This document shows positions 42,198 to 45,482 of a stretch of 45,482 nt of DNA, piece by piece (position 1 is the first letter of the stretch; every line of letters begins with the position of its first letter). Location: NCBI GenBank assembly GCA_934726435.1, contig CAKVDR010000001.1, positions 1 through 45,482 of the forward strand, given 5' to 3'. Both the position numbers and the translations under genes were made by a program. This DNA comes from an uncultured Eubacteriales bacterium (GTDB taxonomy: Bacteria; Bacillota; Clostridia; Oscillospirales; Acutalibacteraceae). The notes under the pieces were generated by a model. The model had not been told where the DNA came from and searched no databases. It worked only from the letters and a program-made list of their open reading frames with translations.

Positions 42198-42829
42198 AAA
42201 ATAGTAAATTAAATGTAGTTGTATCGTCAATTTTGAGTTTAGGAATCGTTTGCAGTGGTTCTGTATTTGCTTCTAAAGTAGAAGGAAAAGATTCGAGAAG
42301 AATCGGAAAAAAAGTTGTTATTTGCACCGCAAGTGAGATGAAAAAAGGTGCAGAGATGTTAAAAATAAAACCTAAAAAGAAGATTGTAGAAGAACCTAAA
42401 CTTAGAAGATGCAATGCGACATTAAATAGTAGCACATTTGAAAAAGCAAGAATAGCACCGAAAACCCAAAAATCTAAAATACATAGTGTGAAAAAAATAG
42501 AAAGTAAACCAGTTAATAAATCAGAAGAAAAAAAGATTACTATAGGAACTATAAAAATATTACTTGATGAGAAATTAGATGCTATCAATAAATGTAGCAA
42601 AGAGTGGGTAAATTTAAGATCTCTATTTGGTATGCAAAGATTCAAAGAATTACCACTAAGTAGTGAGGAATTTATTTCAAAATCTTTATTATATCATGAT
42701 GAACTTTGTCGTATTTTAATCAGTTTGGAAGCACAATCAGTTATGAATGGGCTTAAACATGAATCTGACATTTTTTCTGATCTCCAAGGAATTTGTGATG
42801 AAATTTATAGTCAATATTATAATGGGTAA
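42194..42829 (+). CDS. Secreted protein, constant-signal family, longer linker
   Basis: A 211-residue close paralogue of the preceding gene. Signal peptide and first mature residues are almost identical (SILSLGIVCSGSVFASKVEGKDSRRIGKK). The linker is longer and Lys-rich (KIKPKKKIVEEPKLRR to KSEEKKITIG), and the C-terminal domain is conserved: CSKEWVNLRSLFGMQRFKELPLSSEEFISKSLLYHDELC, SVMNGLKHESDIF, ICDEIYSQYY. It starts within the last codons of its neighbour (ATG at 42194), with GAGGAAAAG as a likely ribosome-binding site, so the two are translationally coupled. Strong conservation at both ends with a divergent middle argues for recombination or duplication followed by selection on the middle. 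Confidence 0.75.
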   Translation: MKNSKLNVVVSSILSLGIVCSGSVFASKVEGKDSRRIGKKVVICTASEMKKGAEMLKIKPKKKIVEEPKLRRCNATLNSSTFEKARIAPKTQKSKIHSVKKIESKPVNKSEEKKITIGTIKILLDEKLDAINKCSKEWVNLRSLFGMQRFKELPLSSEEFISKSLLYHDELCRILISLEAQSVMNGLKHESDIFSDLQGICDEIYSQYYNG

Positions 42830-42834
42830 AAGAA

Positions 42835-43383
42835 ATGAAAAAGAATAAATTAAATGCAGTTATAGCGTCAATTTTAAGTTTAGGAGTAGTTTGCAGTGGT
42901 TCTGCATTTGCTTCTAAAATAGGTGAAAACGGCTCAAAAGAAGAAATTAAAGGACGAGCTGTTCTTGGTGAAAGGTCGTCAAATGTAAGGAATACCGCAA
43001 AATTAAAAGGACCTAAAAAAGAGGATGAACTTAGAAGATATAACGCAGCAAGATCAAGGATTATAGCAGCTATTAAATCAAGGAAAAAAGAATTTGCTGA
43101 ATATAAAACTAAGATAAGTTATGAGTTAAGGTATCTTATTGAATGTAGTGAAGATTGGAAAGATTTGAAACCTCCATTTGATATGAGAAGATGGCATGAA
43201 TTGCCTCTAAGTACTGAAGATTTTGTTTCAAAATCTATAAAGTGCCATGATGAACTTGAGAGTATTCTGAGTTCTTTGATGCTTCATTCAGTTATGAATG
43301 GATTAAAATATGAAGCTGGAGCTTTTCTTACTCTTAAACGACTTTGTAATAGAATTTATAATCGATATTATTTTATAATTTAG
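42835..43383 (+). CDS. Secreted protein, constant-signal family
   Basis: A 182-residue third intact paralogue, 5 bases after the preceding stop. Signal: KKNKLNAVIASILSLGVVCSGSAFAS. The mature N-terminal part differs from the two upstream copies (KIGENGSKEEIKGRAVLGE). The middle shares KxxDELRRYNA with the 42194 gene (KLRRCNA). The C-terminal domain is present: LIECSEDWKDLKPPFDMRRWHELPLSTEDFVSKSIKCHDELE, SVMNGLKYEAGAF, LCNRIYNRYY. The upstream sequence GGGTAAAAG is a weak ribosome-binding site, which suggests coupling. It ends close to the disrupted copy at 43423. All family members are basic and predicted to be mostly helical outside the cell. Confidence 0.74.
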   Translation: MKKNKLNAVIASILSLGVVCSGSAFASKIGENGSKEEIKGRAVLGERSSNVRNTAKLKGPKKEDELRRYNAARSRIIAAIKSRKKEFAEYKTKISYELRYLIECSEDWKDLKPPFDMRRWHELPLSTEDFVSKSIKCHDELESILSSLMLHSVMNGLKYEAGAFLTLKRLCNRIYNRYYFII

Positions 43384-43422
43384 TGTGGGCCTAGTAATTT
43401 ATATATTTTAACGTGATTTTTT

Positions 43423-43917
43423 ATGAAAAAGAATAAATTAAATGCAGTTATAGCATCAATTTTGAGTTTAGGAGTAATAACCTGAAGTGGTTCAGCGTTT
43501 GCTTCTCGCTCAGGAAGTTCTAATAAAATGCCTATGGATACAGGAGCTGGAAAAGACGGCAGCGGTGATTTTGTAGGTTTTAATGACATTGCAAAATTAT
43601 TTATGGCTGCAGCTTGGCTATATGAAAATGAAGGAATTAAAATAGAACAAATTTTAAAAGAACTTAAAAAGGGAAAATTTGGTGAAATTAAAAATGAACC
43701 ATATAGATTACCAACTGGCCGAGAATTTGCAACATATATGGTAGCGAATAGAGAATTAATGGATACAAAAATTAAGTATTGGCATAATCTTATACACAAG
43801 TATAATCTCGAAAAAGAAATGAACCTTTTGGTTGAGCTTCTTGAAGTGGCATCAAATTCGTTGAAAAAATTTGATCAATCATGGCCAGAAATGACATCGC
43901 ATCTAAAATTAAAATAA
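43423..43917 (+). pseudogene. Constant-signal family member with in-frame TGA in the signal peptide
   Basis: From the ATG at 43423 the signal peptide KKNKLNAVIASILSLGVIT is followed by TGA (43483-43485) and then continues in the same frame, SGSAFASRS, to 43917. Compared with its neighbours, three bases were inserted around this point, which created the stop without shifting the frame. The rest (RLPTGREFATYMVANRELM, KEMNLLVELLEVASNSL) still resembles the family domain. An ATG at 43528 would give a 129-residue protein without a signal. TGA is used as a normal stop elsewhere in the window (for example rseP), so recoding is unlikely. Readthrough or recent decay are the alternatives. Confidence 0.68.
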
Positions 43918-43922
43918 CTTAT

Positions 43923-43953
43923 AAAAGCTTGGCTTTAGATGGGCTAGGCTTTT
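43923..43953 (+). terminator. Terminator of the constant-signal gene run
   Basis: AAAAGCTTGGC pairs with GCTAGGCTTTT (with G-T pairs), followed by ATTTTTTT. It lies 6 bases after the last reading frame of the run. Confidence 0.8.
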
Positions 43954-44140
43954 ATTTTTTTGCAAATATAGACAATTTTAGACTGTTTTTATGGCGTTTG
44001 AAGTAAATCGTGTTAGTTCACTGAATTTTATTTAATAATTTTATACTTTTGGGTTGAAATTCTGAAATATTGTTTTTTTGTGTACAAAACTCAAAATTTG
44101 TGATATTAATTTTAATGTAAAACTAAATATGGAGGATCAC

Positions 44141-44485
44141 ATGAAAATAGTTAAAAAAATTTTTGTTTTAAGCACTTCCGCAATTTTGGGGTTAAGTTTT
44201 TGCACTGGGACTGCTTTTGCGAGTGGAATATCTAAAAAAGGATCTAAAATTTCGGTTAAGCATACAGTGAGCAAGCCGTATCCTTATAATAAACTTCGCA
44301 GGACATCTGAAATGAATGCTCACTATGGTATTGGAATTTCGGATGCTATTAGAAAAAGCTCGAAGTCTGTTCCTTTGAAATTTGAAGATGACGTTTTCAA
44401 AAATTTGAAAGAGGAAGAAGCTAGGCCAGTTGATATGTTTTTGCTTATGTTTGATTTGAACTATTACGAAAAATTAATGATATAA
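44141..44485 (+). CDS. Small secreted protein in duplicated segment, copy A
   Basis: A 114-residue protein. The ATG at 44141 has GGAGG 5 bases upstream; an open frame reaches further back to 44078, but the signal peptide KIVKKIFVLSTSAILGLSFCTGTAFAS begins at this ATG. The mature part is about 85 residues: basic and polar at first (GISKKGSKISVKHTVSKPYPYNKLRRTS), then acidic and helical (FEDDVFKNLKEEEARPVDMFLLMFDLNYYEKLM). Its partner at 45098 has the same signal but an unrelated-looking mature part apart from a shared L-R-R segment. It has its own terminator-like hairpins downstream. The function is unknown. Confidence 0.72.
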   Translation: MKIVKKIFVLSTSAILGLSFCTGTAFASGISKKGSKISVKHTVSKPYPYNKLRRTSEMNAHYGIGISDAIRKSSKSVPLKFEDDVFKNLKEEEARPVDMFLLMFDLNYYEKLMI

Positions 44486-44490
44486 AAAAT

Positions 44491-44509
44491 GCTCCGAGAA
44501 AATCGGAGC
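44491..44509 (-). terminator. Terminator of the 5S rRNA gene (possibly bidirectional)
   Basis: GCTCCGA pairs with TCGGAGC around five bases. On the minus strand it is followed by ATTTTTT, the right place to stop 5S transcription; on the plus strand it lies just after the 44141 gene. Confidence 0.75.
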
Positions 44510-44525
44510 AATAAATTTATGAATT

Positions 44526-44558
44526 CACACGGTAATGAGATCGTGTGGATAACTTTTT
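44526..44558 (+). terminator. Hairpin with T-run overlapping a perfect DnaA-box sequence
   Basis: CACACG pairs with CGTGTG around 10 bases, followed by GATAACTTTTT. The right arm and tail contain TGTGGATAA (44544-44552), the exact complement of the DnaA-box consensus. Confidence 0.5.
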
Positions 44559-44590
44559 ATTTTAATAAACTAAAAAAAGGCATAAAAAAA

Positions 44591-44706
44591 GTTGGCATTT
44601 TCCTATCTTCCCAGGCCGCTTCCAGCCAAGTATTTTCGGCATCATCCAGCTTAACTACCGTGTTCGAGATGGGAACGGGTGTACCCTGGATATCATCAAC
44701 ACCAAC
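44591..44706 (-). rRNA. rrf: 5S ribosomal RNA, solitary gene
   Basis: About 116 bases on the minus strand. The ends form the closing helix GTTGGTGT with ATGCCAAC. Inside are the conserved GGGTACACCCGTTCCCAT and CGAACACGGTAGTTAAGC segments of loops B and C, and the GCCTGGGAAGATAGG arm. No 23S or 16S sequence lies upstream within the 776 bases to the right edge, where rRNA would be expected in an operon. A perfect promoter starts just before it. It is therefore a separately transcribed 5S gene. Ends are approximate by a few bases. Confidence 0.93.
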
Positions 44707-44712
44707 ATCTAT

Positions 44713-44741
44713 ACTATACCACGCCTGTTTTATATTGTCAA
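44713..44741 (-). promoter_or_regulatory. Promoter of the 5S rRNA gene
   Basis: On the minus strand TTGACA and TATAGT are separated by exactly 17 bases, with the 5S 5' end 6-7 bases after the -10 box. The spacing fits initiation at or next to the mature 5' end. Confidence 0.88.
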
Positions 44742-44933
44742 GTGTTTTTTTCAAATTTTTTTAAAAAATTTTTTATTTCGAATTTTACTAGGCGGAATGG
44801 GAGATAGCAGTCATTCACTTTTTGAGTTTATATTAAAACCTGAGAAAAAATCCCCCGCGTAAAATTGGAATCTCAAATTCATGGTTTCACCAAATCGATA
44901 AATTTTAATGGTATTTTTTCTATTATAGACAAT
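44742..44933. other. Spacer between 5S promoter and second duplicated copy
   Basis: These 192 AT-rich bases are not part of the duplication. I see no gene, no tRNA and no 23S rRNA sequence. It contains a T-rich stretch at 44744-44778 directly upstream of the 5S promoter, which could act as an UP-type element on the minus strand (A-rich there). Confidence 0.45.
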
Positions 44934-45097
44934 TTTAGACTATTTTTATGAGGTTTAAAATAAATCATATTAGTTTACTAAATTTTGTTTAATGATTTTA
45001 GACTTTTGGGTTGAAACTCTGAAATATTGTTTTTTTGTGTACAAAACTCAAAATTTGTGATATTACTCTTAATGTAAGATTAAATATGGAGGATCAT

Positions 45098-45397
45098 ATG
45101 AAAATAATTAAAAAAATTTTTGTTTTAAGCACTTCTGCAATTTTGGGATTAGGTTTTTGCGCTGGAACTGCTTTTGCTAGCACCACACCTAAATGTGGTT
45201 ATGAAATTGATATAGCCAGGCCGATCCCTGTTAGGCCAAGGCTGAATAGAGGGCTTCGTAGATCGCCTGGAGCTCATTTCATGAGGGATGGGAAGATTCG
45301 TATTTATGGCTCGGTATACGACGCTGCTTCATTAACTTATGGTGATCATGAAGAAATTGAAGGACTTGATATATATTCATATCTTCATAAGAGCTAG
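45098..45397 (+). CDS. Small secreted protein in duplicated segment, copy B
   Basis: A 99-residue paralogue of the 44141 gene. The signal KIIKKIFVLSTSAILGLGFCAGTAFAS is nearly identical, including at DNA level, and GGAGG precedes the ATG at the same distance. The mature part (TTPKCGYEIDIARPIPVRPRL, NRGLRRSPGAHFMRDGKIRIYG, ending DIYSYLHKS) is shorter by about 15 residues and hardly alignable with copy A. A constant export signal with a diverged payload repeats the theme of the 39.8-43.9 kb family, but with a different signal sequence. It carries the same two hairpins downstream (45415-45433 and 45450-45471). Confidence 0.72.
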   Translation: MKIIKKIFVLSTSAILGLGFCAGTAFASTTPKCGYEIDIARPIPVRPRLNRGLRRSPGAHFMRDGKIRIYGSVYDAASLTYGDHEEIEGLDIYSYLHKS

Positions 45398-45414
45398 AAT
45401 AATCAATAAAAAAT

Positions 45415-45433
45415 GCTCCGAGAAAATCGGAGC
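45415..45433 (-). terminator. Second copy of the 5S-type terminator hairpin
   Basis: GCTCCGA and TCGGAGC recur with the same flanking A-run (a T-run on the minus strand). In copy A this hairpin ends the 5S transcript, so its presence here hints at a second 5S gene to the right of the window. Confidence 0.65.
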
Positions 45434-45482
45434 AATAAATTTATGAATTCACACGGTAATGAGATCGTGTGGATAACTTTTT

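Larger units (their letters stand above)
43967..44558. repeat. Segmental duplication, copy A (partner 44934-45482)
   Basis: About 170 bases of upstream sequence, the signal-peptide start of a secreted gene and about 75 bases of downstream hairpins recur at 44934-45482 with high identity. Only the mature-protein region has diverged. The 5S rRNA gene lies between the two copies. Confidence 0.88.
44934..45482. repeat. Segmental duplication, copy B (partner 43967-44558), cut by window edge
   Basis: It matches copy A across the upstream region, the signal-peptide region and the downstream hairpins. The window ends exactly where the 5S side of copy A would begin, so another 5S gene may lie just beyond. 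Confidence 0.88.

Noticed and set aside
39854..43383. Lipoprotein lipobox around SLGVAC or SLGIVC
   Set aside because: The residues before Cys (G-V-A or G-I-V) do not fit the L-(A/S)-(G/A)-C pattern, while a good signal peptidase I site (A-x-A) follows.
43483..43485. TGA recoding (Trp or selenocysteine) in the secreted-protein gene
   Set aside because: TGA ends ordinary genes in this window such as rseP and rnpA, the neighbours have no Trp or Cys at that exact place, and no SECIS-like hairpin stands out.
44557..44754. Small reading frame on the minus strand across the 5S gene
   Set aside because: It is an accidental translation of 5S rRNA, whose conserved loops and closing helix are clear.

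Overview
The window looks like a chromosomal segment of a low-GC Firmicute of the class Clostridia. The evidence is a Gram-positive PolC, a SpoVT-type AbrB regulator, RemB, a V/A-type ATPase, a clostridial single-cluster ferredoxin and the classic dnaA-dnaN-recF-gyrB-gyrA // rpmH-rnpA-yidD-yidC-mnmE-mnmG-rsmG origin order. Most housekeeping genes are intact and tightly packed, many with TTG starts. Small secreted proteins of unknown function are unusually common. A host-associated, perhaps protist-associated, lifestyle is possible, but this is inference only. No phage, transposase, CRISPR array or tRNA was recognised.

Layout. 1-2.4 kb (minus): the start of a V/A-type ATPase operon (peripheral-stalk subunit, subunit C, and subunit I cut by the window edge). 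2.6-13.0 kb (plus): pyrH-frr-uppS-cdsA-dxr-rseP-ispG-polC, linking ribosome recycling, lipid-carrier, phospholipid and MEP isoprenoid synthesis, membrane proteolysis and replication. 13.1-14.7 kb (plus): three tandem precursor-like peptides with Nif11-type leaders ending in a double glycine, the first behind a perfect sigma-A promoter. 14.9-17.2 kb (minus): a secreted protein of unknown function, an M23 peptidase and a ferredoxin. 17.4-20.2 kb: spoVT convergent with gpmI-tpiA.

20.3-38.2 kb is the origin region. gyrA, a YcxB-like protein, gyrB, a zinc-ribbon membrane protein, remB, recF, dnaN and dnaA run on the minus strand. rpmH, rnpA, yidD, yidC, mnmE, a secreted-protein gene, mnmG, rsmG and serS run on the plus strand. 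The dnaN-dnaA gap carries a textbook unwinding module: a DnaA box, a GC cluster, five TAG trios and an AT-rich stretch.

38.2-45.5 kb (plus) is an accessory locus of at least ten small secreted proteins. Several share a nearly constant signal peptide but have divergent mature parts, and two copies are disrupted within or just after the signal peptide. At the right end a roughly 0.95-kb segment is duplicated. Between the two copies lies a lone 5S rRNA gene on the minus strand with its own consensus promoter and terminator. The strongest candidates for undescribed biology are the constant-signal/variable-mature secreted family and the orphan Nif11-leader peptide cluster. Function is unproven for both.
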